Origin: Allobosea sp. CS1GBMeth4
Lineage (GTDB): Bacteria; Pseudomonadota; Alphaproteobacteria; Rhizobiales; Beijerinckiaceae
DNA: 64,000 bases
Assembly: GCF_900185715.1 (NCBI RefSeq)
Contig: NZ_FYAS01000007.1
Span: 1 to 64,000 of the forward strand
Direction: 5' to 3'
Part shown: piece by piece, positions 1 to 8,619 of the stretch
Position numbering within the stretch: the first letter of the stretch is position 1
How the letters are laid out: each line of letters begins with the position of its first letter
Notes under the pieces: generated by a model
Database searches by the model: none
Told to the model about the DNA's origin: nothing
Seen by the model: only the letters and a program-made list of their open reading frames with translations
Position numbers and translations under genes: made by a program

Positions 1-156
1 GGGGGCCGGCGGCTGCCGGGCCGGCGGCGCGATCATGAACGGGGCCGGTTCGCGCGACGGCGTCGGCTGCGCCTCCTGCACCCGGAGGTCGGAGGCCGGC
101 CACACGCTCGTGACGATCGCCGCCGCGGCAAGGGCGAGCAGGAAGCGCGTCTTCAT
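1..156 (-). CDS. bcsB: Cellulose synthase regulatory subunit BcsB, N-terminal fragment (cut by window edge)
   Basis: Only the first 52 codons are inside the window. They encode a basic start (MKTR), a hydrophobic stretch rich in Leu, Ala and Val, and then a Pro-rich segment, which is a typical signal peptide plus the start of a periplasmic protein. The ATG overlaps the bcsA stop codon (ATGA), so translation is coupled to bcsA. BcsB normally follows bcsA and is the periplasmic, membrane-anchored partner of the synthase. No BcsB-specific domain is visible, so the name rests on position and on the export signal. Confidence 0.6.
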   Translation of the reverse strand, partial: MKTRFLLALAAAAIVTSVWPASDLRVQEAQPTPSREPAPFMIAPPARQPPAP

Positions 157-2336
157 TCCGCCGCTCTCCGCGCAGGACTGGACCGGGCGAAGCGAGAGAG
201 GCCGAAGAAATAGGACAGGCCGCGGCTGGTCTGGAACACCGCCAGGCGCAGGAAGCGCAAGGTGCCGTAGACGACACCGATGTTTTGGCGCCGCACCGTC
301 TGGAAGGCGCTCCAGATGCCGGCGTCGGAGAAGGCGAGGTCGGCGATGATGCGGCTGTGCAGCGGCTCGCTCGGTTCGTAACGGCAGCCCAGGATCAGGC
401 CCTTCTGGTCCGAGGCAATGCGAGCGACTCGCACCGGGAGCGCCCCCTGCGGCATCGAGATCGACGTCTCGAAGGCGATGCTGCCGGTGCTGTTCACCGG
501 CAGCTTGTCGAAGCCTTTGGACAGGATCCGGACGGCGGCGCCGTCCACGGAGACGTTCTCGGTGACGATCGGGGCCTTGCGGCCGTCGATGCAGATCTCG
601 CCGCGGCGCTTCACCGGGAAGCGCCGGGCGCCGCGGCCTTCCGGCCGTTCCGACACGACGCCGAGGGCGCAGCCAGCCATCAGCAGGTTGAGGATGTTCC
701 ACAGCCCGACCACGAGCGTGGTGTCGGCGCTGTAGGGCTGGGTGATGGTGCGCCAATAGGTGGCGGCGACGCCGGCCGCCAACACGGCGAAGATGATGAA
801 GAAGGGCAGGCCGAGCTCGGAGACGCGCCTGGTCTCCAGCTCCTCGGTCTTGGCGGTGACTTTGAAGGTCGGCTTGCCGGGATTGACGAGCACAGACATC
901 ACGGCCGGCAGCAGGTAGACTGACTGGATGAACTCGTAGAGCTCGGAGATCCACGGCCAGCGATAGCGGCCATAGAGATAGTTCTGCATCATCAGGTTCA
1001 CCGCCATGTAGCTGAACACATAGGCGATGAACTCGGCGCCCGAGGCGGTGAAGATCTCCAGGCCGAAGAAGAGGTAACAGAGCGGCGCGACCAGGAAGGT
1101 CAGGCGCACGAAGGGGAACAGCCAGAACAGGGCCGAGGACGAGTAGCACAGGCGCTGCGGCAGCGAGAGGCCGCCTTTCAGCATCGGGCGATGGTAGACG
1201 AGGATCTGCATCATGCCCTGCGCCCAGCGCGAGCGCTGGCCGATGAAGCTTGCGAAGGTCGCCGGCTGCAGTCCCGCGATCAGCGGCTTGTCGACATAGA
1301 TGCTGTTCCAGCCCGCGGCGTGCAGGGTGATCGCGGTCTCCGCATCCTCCGTGATGCTCCGGCCGGAGAAGCCGCTGGTGGTCTGCAAGGCCGCGCGGCG
1401 CAGCACCGCGGCCGAGCCGCAGAAGAACGAGGCGTTCCACTTGTCGAGGCCGCGTTGAATGATGCCGTAGAACATCTCGTTCTCGGACGGCATCGTCTTG
1501 AAGGTCTTGAGATTGCGCTCCAGCGGATCCGGGTTGATGAAGAAGTGCGGTGTCTGGACCAGGAACAGCTTGGGATCCTGCGCGAAATGGCCGACGGTCT
1601 CGGTGAGGAAGCTGCGCGCCGGCGCATGATCCGCATCGAAGACGACGACGAGCTCGCCCGTGGAGTGGGCGAGGCCGTTGTTGAGGTTGCCCGCCTTGGC
1701 GCTGAGATTGCGCTCGCGCGTGAGATAGGTGACGCCGAGTCCGTCGCAGAGCGCCTGCAGCTGCCCCCGCCGCTCCCGCGCCGCGCTGGCTGCGACGAAG
1801 TTGTCGGCATTGCACTTCTCGTCGGTGCCGCCATCGTCGAGCAGGTAGACGGTGAGCCGACCGGCGGGATAGTCCATGGCCAGCGCGGCCGACAGCGTCG
1901 TCGCCAGCAACTCGGGCTCCTCGTTGTAGGAGGGGACGAAGACATCGACCGTCGGAGCGTCAGCGGGGATCGGCGGGGCGCGCTCGCGCCGCGGCAGCGG
2001 CATCGCCACCACGAACAGGCTGAGGAACAGCATGCCGATATTGTAGATTTCGGCGAGATACAGGATCAGCCCGGGAATGAAGTCCTCGAGCTGGTTGACG
2101 GACGGCAGCGTGCTCGTCGTGCGCCAATAGACATAGCGCAGCACCATCGCGGTGCCGAGGCCGAGCGCGATCAGGCGCCAGACGCCGTAGGGGCGCAGGA
2201 ACTTGAGCAGGACCATCGCCCCGACCACAATCGTTCCGGCGATCAGATGCGCCTGCAAGCTGATCGGCAGCGTGATCAGCGCGACGACCACGGCCGTGGC
2301 GATGGCCCAGAAGATGACGTAGCTCGCGGTTCGCAT
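153..2336 (-). CDS. bcsA: Cellulose synthase catalytic subunit (UDP-forming), BcsA
   Basis: This 727-residue membrane glycosyltransferase family 2 protein polymerises UDP-glucose into beta-1,4-glucan and extrudes it. Several N-terminal membrane segments lie in residues 1-115. The GT2 core has DDGG (167-170), FDAD (233-236), TED (329-331) and QRSRW (367-371), the full D,D,D,QxxRW set of processive synthases. More membrane helices follow (about 395-555). A C-terminal PilZ domain has RPEGR (564-568, RxxxR) and NVSVDG (594-599, N/DxSxxG), so cyclic di-GMP binding is expected. It lies between bcsN and bcsB. The ATG is poorly spaced from a GGAGG that directly follows the bcsN stop, but I see no better start. 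Confidence 0.95.
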   Translation of the reverse strand: MRTASYVIFWAIATAVVVALITLPISLQAHLIAGTIVVGAMVLLKFLRPYGVWRLIALGLGTAMVLRYVYWRTTSTLPSVNQLEDFIPGLILYLAEIYNIGMLFLSLFVVAMPLPRRERAPPIPADAPTVDVFVPSYNEEPELLATTLSAALAMDYPAGRLTVYLLDDGGTDEKCNADNFVAASAARERRGQLQALCDGLGVTYLTRERNLSAKAGNLNNGLAHSTGELVVVFDADHAPARSFLTETVGHFAQDPKLFLVQTPHFFINPDPLERNLKTFKTMPSENEMFYGIIQRGLDKWNASFFCGSAAVLRRAALQTTSGFSGRSITEDAETAITLHAAGWNSIYVDKPLIAGLQPATFASFIGQRSRWAQGMMQILVYHRPMLKGGLSLPQRLCYSSSALFWLFPFVRLTFLVAPLCYLFFGLEIFTASGAEFIAYVFSYMAVNLMMQNYLYGRYRWPWISELYEFIQSVYLLPAVMSVLVNPGKPTFKVTAKTEELETRRVSELGLPFFIIFAVLAAGVAATYWRTITQPYSADTTLVVGLWNILNLLMAGCALGVVSERPEGRGARRFPVKRRGEICIDGRKAPIVTENVSVDGAAVRILSKGFDKLPVNSTGSIAFETSISMPQGALPVRVARIASDQKGLILGCRYEPSEPLHSRIIADLAFSDAGIWSAFQTVRRQNIGVVYGTLRFLRLAVFQTSRGLSYFFGLSRFARSSPARRAAE

Positions 2337-2360
2337 CGGCTTTCGGGGCGCTCGGCCTCC

Positions 2361-3278
2361 TCAGGGCGTGGGCGGCGGTGGAACGGTGGGGTATCCCTCC
2401 AGCGGCCTGTCCGGGACCGGCCGCGCGGCGGGGGGATCGATGGTTTCGGCCTGCGGAACCCGCGCCGGTCGCGGCCGTGCGGCGCGTCGGGGGACTGCGG
2501 TTTCGGGAGCCGAAGCCTGCGGCAGCGGGTAGATCGGTGCGCCCGCCTTTCCGAGGCCCGGGTCAGGCGCCGGCGCGTCGCCGACGGGATCCCATCCGCT
2601 GCGTCGCAGCGAGGCGTTGAGCGAATATTCGTAGGCAAGGCGCAGCAGCGAGGCTTCGCTCGCCATCGGATCGCAAATGCGCATGCGGACCGAGACCGCG
2701 CCGGATTTCGGCCGGAAGAGGCTGTCGCCGGCGGCAATGCGCTGCCAGGCATAGAGGCAGGCTTCGCCCCCGGCGCCGCGGCCGAAGGCATAGCCGAACG
2801 GCCCGTATTTGTTCTGGACAAAGACTGCCGACAGCGCCATGGCGACGCCGGGCAGCCGCCCTTCCATGTCCTGCGCGACGGCGAAGTCGTCGATCCCCGG
2901 CAGCTTGAGCAGGTTGCCCTCGACCCCGGCGCTGTCCGGCAGGTCCTCCGCGGTGAAGAAGGCGACCTGGATCGCGTTCTCGCCGGGGGTGCGGCCGCGC
3001 GTCGACAGCGCGATCGTCTGCGCAACGGCGTTGTCGTAATTGCGCTGGGTGACGCCGATCACTGCCGGGCTGCCGGGCGGCAGGACGACGAGTGCCCGGC
3101 TCGGATCGACGGCGATGGCGCGGCTGGAGAAGCTGAGCTCGCTTTCCGACAGGCGCTGCTCGCCGCAGCCGGCCAGGAAGAGGGCTGAGGCCGCGACCCA
3201 TAGCAGAATCGTCCTTCGCGCGGACAAAACCACAAGACCCTCGCGGGCCGCGATTGTCATTCGGCGATGAATCGTCAT
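2361..3278 (-). CDS. bcsN: Cellulose biosynthesis protein BcsN-like lipoprotein
   Basis: The predicted protein of about 305 residues starts with a basic, hydrophobic signal ending in LFLAGC, a lipobox that would anchor it to a membrane. The body carries the segments VLPPGSPAVIGVTQR and ALSTRGRTPGENA, which match my memory of BcsN, a rhizobial accessory protein encoded just upstream of bcsA. The C-terminal third is Pro- and Arg-rich and probably disordered. Its role in cellulose synthesis is not well defined. The reading frame is open upstream to 3596. I place the start at 3278 because of the signal peptide, with ATGs at 3314 and 3260 as alternatives; none has a good ribosome binding site. The gene precedes bcsA by 24 bases and is probably first in the operon. 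Confidence 0.65.
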   Translation of the reverse strand: MTIHRRMTIAAREGLVVLSARRTILLWVAASALFLAGCGEQRLSESELSFSSRAIAVDPSRALVVLPPGSPAVIGVTQRNYDNAVAQTIALSTRGRTPGENAIQVAFFTAEDLPDSAGVEGNLLKLPGIDDFAVAQDMEGRLPGVAMALSAVFVQNKYGPFGYAFGRGAGGEACLYAWQRIAAGDSLFRPKSGAVSVRMRICDPMASEASLLRLAYEYSLNASLRRSGWDPVGDAPAPDPGLGKAGAPIYPLPQASAPETAVPRRAARPRPARVPQAETIDPPAARPVPDRPLEGYPTVPPPPTP

Positions 3279-3324
3279 TGTCGCCGGAGGCGGTTGCTGT
3301 GCGCCGTCATGCATTGACCATCGA

Positions 3325-3351
3325 TTAACATTGGTTAACGAGTCGTTAACC
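3325..3351. promoter_or_regulatory. CtrA-type box with internal GANTC site upstream of the bcs operon
   Basis: Bases 3335-3350 read TTAACGAGTCGTTAAC, an exact TTAA-N7-TTAAC, the CtrA consensus of alphaproteobacteria. Extended by one base on each side it forms the inverted repeat GGTTAAC-GAGTC-GTTAACC (3333-3351). The spacer contains GAGTC, a CcrM (GANTC) methylation site. A further TTAAC starts at 3325, ten bases before. The box lies 55-90 bases upstream of the likely bcsN start, a normal place for an activator or repressor site. Binding is inferred from sequence only. Confidence 0.6.
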
Positions 3352-3520
3352 CCTGTGCAGGCTGGGCAACGGCGCAGGGGAGCGAGGATCCGGTCCGCAA
3401 TACAGATGATTCGCACCGGCCTTCCAACTGACCGTGTCGAGCAAGGGCGATACGGTGTGGACCGGCCGAGCAACACGCGGGGGATAATTCTGGTCGTGAG
3501 CCGGAAGGGCTGTTCCGTCG

Positions 3521-3879
3521 GTGGAAAACGATCCGGCCCCGGTTGAAGCCGTTCCGGGCGCAGGGACGGCGCGGGCGGTCCTGGGATCGGCGCCAAGCCG
3601 GGTTGGCACCGTCCAGGTTCTCGCCGAGAACCGCAGCTGCTCGGCGGCGACGGGCTACACCATCCCGACTGCGAGCGGCGGGTCAGTGGCCAATCCTCGA
3701 CGGTGACCTCGAACCTTGTCCTCCTGACGGCGTCGCTGGCTTACGACAGCCAGAATGCCACGCTGATCATCTGCAACGACACCTCGTTCGGATCGGCCGG
3801 CGGTACGTCGGATGACGTACTCCGCGTCGTCGGCGAGCGCAGCCACATCCTCAAAGGCAGGCTCGAGCTGCGATTCTGA
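3521..3879 (+). pseudogene. Possible frameshifted small gene, unknown function
   Basis: Two reading frames join into one plausible protein. From the GTG-type start at 3521 the product reads to about 3690 (including VQVLAENRSCSAATGYTIP). It then seems to continue in the next frame through NLVLLTASLAYDSQNATLI and HILKGRLELRF to a TGA at 3877-3879. The second part has the composition of a beta-rich protein end and no start of its own. I read this as a decayed gene with one frameshift near 3690. No family is recognised, and chance cannot be excluded. Nothing else is supported between about 3880 and 4046. Confidence 0.3.
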
Positions 3880-4046
3880 TCCGGCTTCTGCGAGGTCGTT
3901 TGAAGCAGGCAGAGCCTCCCGGCCGCGTTGCGCCAATTGCAGACATTGGCTCATTGCCCCGAGGCAGACCTTCGCAATCAGGTTGCTAGCTGAACAGACA
4001 ATCGTGCTGATGCGAAAGGTAGTCGATGTTTGCTGCTAGTGGCGGC

Positions 4047-4337
4047 TCACATCGGAGCTATCGACTTCCCTGGCTCCACCGAGTGAACGCGCATGTGACG
4101 ACGTTTCCGCCTTCGCCTCAGCCACAGACCGAATACGAATGGTAGCAAGGCGCTGACGGCAAGCGGCGCTGCATACGCAAGAAGGTCGATGCTGTAGAAT
4201 TTTCCGAGCCCCCACAGGGCCACTGCAAAAAGGCAGACGCTGATCAGGCCATAAGTCAGCGCCGAACCGACGGGTGCGGGAGCATAGTAGGTGGAGGCCG
4301 CTTCGGCCTCTACGCTTTGGCGATCAACGCGGGTCAA
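4047..4337 (-). CDS. Small membrane protein, unknown
   Basis: The product of about 96 residues begins at a TTG that overlaps the stop codon of the upstream small gene (TTGA), so the two look translationally coupled. It has two hydrophobic helices (around residues 25-45 and 50-70) followed by a very basic tail (RRRRKRR), which suggests a cytoplasmic C-terminus. I do not recognise the family. The frame is open further upstream to 4421, but that extension would overlap the neighbouring gene. Confidence 0.45.
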   Translation of the reverse strand: MTRVDRQSVEAEAASTYYAPAPVGSALTYGLISVCLFAVALWGLGKFYSIDLLAYAAPLAVSALLPFVFGLWLRRRRKRRHMRVHSVEPGKSIAPM

Positions 4338-4459
4338 TACGATACAATCGCGAAAGCCAGCGCCATGGCCGCAGTCAGCCCGCCATAGGCCAGCCAGATC
4401 GGATATCTGCTCAAAAGCCAAATCCTGTATGAGTTCCAGTGCGGCATGACGCTGGTCAT
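4334..4459 (-). CDS. Very small single-helix membrane protein, unknown
   Basis: This 41-residue product has an aromatic N-terminus and one C-terminal hydrophobic helix (about residues 19-40). A GGAG lies six bases before the ATG, which favours this start over longer versions of the frame. The stop overlaps the TTG start of the next small membrane protein, so the pair may act together. No family is recognised. Confidence 0.45.
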   Translation of the reverse strand: MTSVMPHWNSYRIWLLSRYPIWLAYGGLTAAMALAFAIVSY

Positions 4460-4645
4460 TGCGGGCTCCGAAATTCTGCTGTGGGGAATAGGCACGGCCC
4501 TCGCATTACCGATGCCATCTGGAGCCTGCGCTTCTGACAGCATGTCTACCAGGCTCGCCAGAGGGCGCCGCCTCGTCCCGTTTGCCGAACCGCTCCATGG
4601 CTCGATCATCGGCCGGGCTAAGAATCCAGCCCTCGAAAATCCGAC

Positions 4646-4870
4646 TCAGGCGCGTTCAATCACACGTCCGGCAAATGTCAGATGGTCCGCGCCGATCGAC
4701 GTGATCCTGATATGGCACCGTGCGCCGTCATCAGTCTCGAGCATCAGGTCGCCTTGAAGGTCGGCAAGGGCCAACATGCTCGGGTCGCAGATGAGCTTGC
4801 CCGATCTCTCTTTCGACATGTCGCAGATCATCTCGGCCCGTTGTCCTGTCTTCGTGATCAAACGAGCCAT
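4646..4870 (-). CDS. Small conserved-type protein, unknown
   Basis: The 74-residue product has alternating polar and hydrophobic residues that suggest a small beta-barrel, loosely like a PilZ fold, but no RxxxR motif is present. A well-placed AAGGA precedes the ATG. It shares a loose pattern (L-I-x3-G..., later D-G, then F-x-x-R) with the amber-interrupted gene at 16962-17174; the similarity is weak and may be chance. The AT-rich island lies directly upstream and probably holds its promoter. Confidence 0.6.
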   Translation of the reverse strand: MARLITKTGQRAEMICDMSKERSGKLICDPSMLALADLQGDLMLETDDGARCHIRITSIGADHLTFAGRVIERA

Positions 4871-5346
4871 GGTTCGAATCCTTCTGCATCAGGGGTGAAA
4901 CACCGCGCATGCCCGGCGTGACGGGTCGCCAACTCGGTCGCATCCGTGTGCCGCTCGCGGGGCAAGCCTCCATGATATGGGGATTCACCTTCTTAATCGC
5001 CAGATTAATGAAAATAATAAATGGTAAAAATTCCAAAATTTTGTAAATTACCCACGCGCACCCAAGGTTTTATCTGAACCCATAATTGGAAAAATATCCG
5101 ATGAAAATTGTATATGTCTGCGCTTTTGTAAGATAAATATCTTTATTAGCTTGTTTTAATTGAAGTTCATCCCATATCTGGGCGTAATCAGTCGGTCTTG
5201 AAATTGCCGACCGCAAGCGGCCGGGCTCTCCCTGGCACGCCCTCCTCCGCGGTTCTCTCGCCGACATCCATGCCTTGCCGGCCCCGCCGCAGCGTCGTTC
5301 GACAATCCCGTCGAACCATTGAAGCCCGGCGATTTTGGAGTTCGCC
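4871..5346. other. AT-rich intergenic island with inverted repeat
   Basis: About 475 bases separate divergent genes. From roughly 4985 to 5170 the DNA is strikingly AT-rich against a GC-rich background. It contains the inverted repeat TTAATC-GCCA-GATTAA (4993-5008) and runs of A and T. No protein is supported here. It is a likely promoter and regulator-binding region for the minus-strand gene at 4870 and the plus-strand carbohydrate operon at 5347. MucR/Ros proteins are known to prefer AT-rich sites, so they are candidate binders, as an inference. Confidence 0.5.
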
Positions 5347-6303
5347 ATGCCCCTCGAATTGGCTCGCTTGCAGGCCGTGCCGAAACCTTGGGGGGCATAC
5401 GATCTCCTGCCGTGGAGCGGTATCGATCATCCCGACGTCGCCATCGGCGAAATCTGGCTGCAACGCCAGGATTCGGCTCTTGAACCCGCTTTGCTCCTCA
5501 AGCTGCTGTTCACCTGCGAGGCGCTGTCGATCCAGGTGCATCCGGATGACGACGCAGCCCATGCGATGGGGCTTGCGCGCGGCAAGACTGAAGCCTGGTA
5601 CGTGCTTGCTGCCGAGCCCGGCGCCGTGGTGGCGCTCGGCCTGCAGTCGTCGCTCTCGCAGGCGCAATTGCGCGGCTCGATCGAGGACGGCTCGATCGCC
5701 GAACGCATGCTCTGGCGAACGGCCGCGGCGGGAGATGTGATCTTCGTGCCGGCGGGGACGATCCACGCGATCGGTCCAGGCCTCGTCCTTGCGGAGATCC
5801 AGCAGCGCAGCGATACGACGTTCCGCCTGTTCGATCATGGGCGCCAGCGCGAGCTCCATATCGAGCACGGTGTTGCCAGCGCCCGTGCCGGGCCGGCCGC
5901 AAAGCAGGTGCCGGCGCGACGCCTAAGCGATGCCAGGACGCTGCTCCTCGCGACCGCATTCTTCACACTTGAGCGCTTCGAGCTTGCGCCGGAATCCCTA
6001 TGGGAACTGCGCGCGCAGGCCGAGACCTGGCTGCTGGTGATCGCCGGAGAGGGCCGGGTCGGGCCGTGGCGGGCGCAAATGGGCGAAGGCTGCTTCGTGC
6101 AGGCGCAGACCACGCATCTCGCCGCCGGGCGAACCGGCCTGACCTGCCTGGTCGCCTATGACGCCGCCTTACCCGACCATGATCTTCTGCGGCCGATCGC
6201 AGTCCGAAATGCGACCACCCCGGCCCCCAGCACGATCAACCACCCTCTGCTGCTCGCCGCGCGGGCGAATGTGCAGATTCCAGCCACAGAGGCACGAGCA
6301 TGA
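5347..6303 (+). CDS. manA: Class I mannose-6-phosphate isomerase
   Basis: The 318-residue cytoplasmic metalloenzyme interconverts mannose 6-phosphate and fructose 6-phosphate. The signature QVHPDD (a Gln and His zinc-ligand region), the following KTEAWYV glutamate and IHAIGPG are all present, so the cupin metal site looks intact. GGAG six bases before the ATG at 5347 favours this start over an in-frame TTG at 5335. The end overlaps the next glycosyltransferase (ATGA). In this operon it would link hexose phosphate metabolism to the mannose released or used by the GH130 enzyme. Confidence 0.85.
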   Translation: MPLELARLQAVPKPWGAYDLLPWSGIDHPDVAIGEIWLQRQDSALEPALLLKLLFTCEALSIQVHPDDDAAHAMGLARGKTEAWYVLAAEPGAVVALGLQSSLSQAQLRGSIEDGSIAERMLWRTAAAGDVIFVPAGTIHAIGPGLVLAEIQQRSDTTFRLFDHGRQRELHIEHGVASARAGPAAKQVPARRLSDARTLLLATAFFTLERFELAPESLWELRAQAETWLLVIAGEGRVGPWRAQMGEGCFVQAQTTHLAAGRTGLTCLVAYDAALPDHDLLRPIAVRNATTPAPSTINHPLLLAARANVQIPATEARA

Positions 6304-8582
6304 CTGCACTTCACCGGATTGCCTTCATCGGCAACTCGCTGCCGCGTCGCTGCGGCATCGCGACCTTCACCACGGATCTGCAGCAGGCGGTCGAGGCGTC
6401 GGCCTCTGGTCTGGCGACCTCGATCGTGGCGATGAACGATAGCGATGGCTACGACTATCCGGGCTCTGTCGGGTTCCAGATCCGCGATGACCGAGTAGAG
6501 GACTATGCACGCGCCGCCGACTTCCTGAACCAGGGCCGGTTCGACGTTGTCTCGCTGCAACACGAATTCGGCATCTTCGGCGGCGAAGCGGGCGCGCATA
6601 TCGCCGGATTGTTGCCACGGCTGACCATGCCGGTCGTCACCACGCTTCACACCGTCCTGTCGAAACCGAGTCCGGCGCAGCGCGGCGTCATGGAGCGCAT
6701 CGTCGACGCCTCGTCCCGCGTCGTCGTCATGGCGGAGAAGGGGCGCGACATGCTCCGCACCATCTATCGGCTACCCGCCGACAAGATCGAGGTGATCGCG
6801 CACGGCATCCCCGATTTCGCTTTCGTCGAGCCCGACGAGGCCAAGGCCAGGCTCGGCTTCGCCGGCCGCTCGGTGATCCTGACTTTCGGCTTGCTCTCGC
6901 CCAACAAGGGCATCGAGGTGATGATCGATGCGATGCCGTCGATCCTGAGACGCAGGCCCGATGCCATCTATGTCGTCCTGGGAGCCACCCACCCCCATCT
7001 CGTCCGCGAGCAGGGCGAAGCCTATCGCATCGGCCTGCAGAAGCGCGTCCATGAACTCGGCATCGAGGATCATGTCGTCTTCCTCGATCAGTTCGTCGAT
7101 CGCGAGACGCTGCTCGGCTTCATCGCGATGTGCGACGTCTACGTCACGCCTTACCTCAATGAGGCGCAGATGACCTCGGGCACGCTGGCCTACAGCTTCG
7201 GACTCGGCAAAGCGGTCGTCTCGACGCCCTACTGGCATGCCCAGGAACTGCTCGCCGATGGCCGCGGCGTGCTGGTGCCGTTCAGCGATGTCGTCGCAAC
7301 CGGCAACGAGATCGCGGGATTGCTGACCGATGCGGCCAGGCGACAGGCCATGCGCCGGCGCGCCTATGCCAGCAGCCGCTCCATGACCTGGGAGCAGACC
7401 GCAAAGCGCTATCTCGCCACATTCGAGGCGGCGCGGCGTAGCCGTTTGCTGAACGTGATTGCCGGGACGGCACAGGCAAGACCATCCCTTCAGCTTTCCG
7501 CGCCGCCGGAGCTGCGGACGGATCACCTCCACTGCCTGTGCGACGACACTGGATTGTTCCAGCACGCCGTCCATTCCGTGCCGGATCGTGCGCATGGCTA
7601 CTGCGTCGACGACAACGCTCGGGCGCTGCTGCTGTCCTGCCTTCTCGGCAGCGCCGGCGAGCAGCACCTGCCCGAGCCTCTGACGGCGCGGTTCGCCTCC
7701 TTCCTCCAGCATGCCTGGAATCCGCAGGCGCAGCGCTTCCGCAACTTCATGGGCTTCGATCGACGCTGGCTCGAGGAGGTCGGCTCGGAGGACAGCCATG
7801 GCAGGACGCTCTGGGCTCTCGGCGAATGCGCCCGCAGCGGCACCAGCCCATCACAGCGGCGCTGGGCGGCCGCGCTGTTCGCCGAAGCGCTGCCCGCGGT
7901 CGAGAGCTTCAGCTCGCCCCGTGCCTGGGGTTTTGCCCTGGTCGGCCTCGACGCCTATTGCGCCGTGATCGCGGCGCCATCCTCCACCATCCAGCTGCGC
8001 TCCCTGCTGGCAGACCGTCTGCTCGCTTTGCTGTCTACGGTCGAGACGCCGGACTGGGTCTGGTTCGAGGAAGGCCTCTCCTACGACAATGCCCGATTGC
8101 CGCAGGCTCTGATCGCGACCGGGCTTTCGATGCAGATTCCCGCCTATGTCGAGGCCGGCCTGCGTTCGCTGCGCTGGCTGGTCGGGGTGCAGAGCACGCC
8201 TGCCGGCCTGTTCCGGCCGGTGGGCTCGGAGAGCTTCGGCGACAGGCTCAGCCCGCCGAAGGCGTTCGACCAGCAACCTCTGGAGGCCACGGCGACGATC
8301 TCGGCCTGCCTGGCCGCCTGGCGCGCCGATGGCGACGCGCAATGGCGGGCGGAAGCGATGCGCGCCTTCGCCTGGTTCATGGGCGAGAACGATCTGTCGA
8401 CACCGCTGGTCGACCTCGAAACCGGCGCCTGCCGCGATGGTCTTCACCGTGATCGGCCCAATGAGAACCGCGGTGGCGAATCCGTGGTATCCTACCTTCT
8501 CAGCCTGGCCGAGATTCGCCAGCTCTCCCGCATGAGCGGGGACCGCCCGAAACTGGCGCCGCTTCGGGTTTTGCACGCCTGA
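6300..8582 (+). CDS. GT4 glycosyltransferase fused to a C-terminal alpha/alpha-toroid-like domain
   Basis: The protein has 760 residues, about twice the usual GT4 length. Residues 1-385 form a GT-B, family 4 glycosyltransferase, with an N-terminal donor-fold region, an ILTFGLLSPNKG segment and a C-terminal Rossmann half. From about 405 to 745 lies a second, helix-rich domain starting with LHCLCDDTGLFQHA and CVDDNARALL, which looks like a six-hairpin toroid as found in glycan-active enzymes. The catalytic role of that domain is unknown. It is translationally coupled to manA and is followed by a GH130 phosphorylase. Such GT4-GH130 pairs suggest synthesis and phosphorolysis of the same mannoside, as an inference. 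Confidence 0.75.
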   Translation: MTALHRIAFIGNSLPRRCGIATFTTDLQQAVEASASGLATSIVAMNDSDGYDYPGSVGFQIRDDRVEDYARAADFLNQGRFDVVSLQHEFGIFGGEAGAHIAGLLPRLTMPVVTTLHTVLSKPSPAQRGVMERIVDASSRVVVMAEKGRDMLRTIYRLPADKIEVIAHGIPDFAFVEPDEAKARLGFAGRSVILTFGLLSPNKGIEVMIDAMPSILRRRPDAIYVVLGATHPHLVREQGEAYRIGLQKRVHELGIEDHVVFLDQFVDRETLLGFIAMCDVYVTPYLNEAQMTSGTLAYSFGLGKAVVSTPYWHAQELLADGRGVLVPFSDVVATGNEIAGLLTDAARRQAMRRRAYASSRSMTWEQTAKRYLATFEAARRSRLLNVIAGTAQARPSLQLSAPPELRTDHLHCLCDDTGLFQHAVHSVPDRAHGYCVDDNARALLLSCLLGSAGEQHLPEPLTARFASFLQHAWNPQAQRFRNFMGFDRRWLEEVGSEDSHGRTLWALGECARSGTSPSQRRWAAALFAEALPAVESFSSPRAWGFALVGLDAYCAVIAAPSSTIQLRSLLADRLLALLSTVETPDWVWFEEGLSYDNARLPQALIATGLSMQIPAYVEAGLRSLRWLVGVQSTPAGLFRPVGSESFGDRLSPPKAFDQQPLEATATISACLAAWRADGDAQWRAEAMRAFAWFMGENDLSTPLVDLETGACRDGLHRDRPNENRGGESVVSYLLSLAEIRQLSRMSGDRPKLAPLRVLHA

Positions 8583-8619
8583 GCCTCCGGCGATCCGCAC
8601 AAACCGAACTGGGGCCGCC

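Noticed and set aside
1191..3188. Long plus-strand frame opposite bcsA and bcsN
   Set aside because: Its composition is Arg/Glu/Gln-rich and mirrors the codon pattern of the two genes on the other strand; no domain or ribosome binding site is seen.
4338..4421. Longer start for the small membrane gene at 4047
   Set aside because: The extension overlaps a small coupled gene with a better ribosome binding site, and its composition is not membrane-like.
4993..5008. TTAA-N8-TTAA as a CtrA box
   Set aside because: The spacing is eight instead of seven bases and there is no trailing C, so I kept it only as an inverted repeat.
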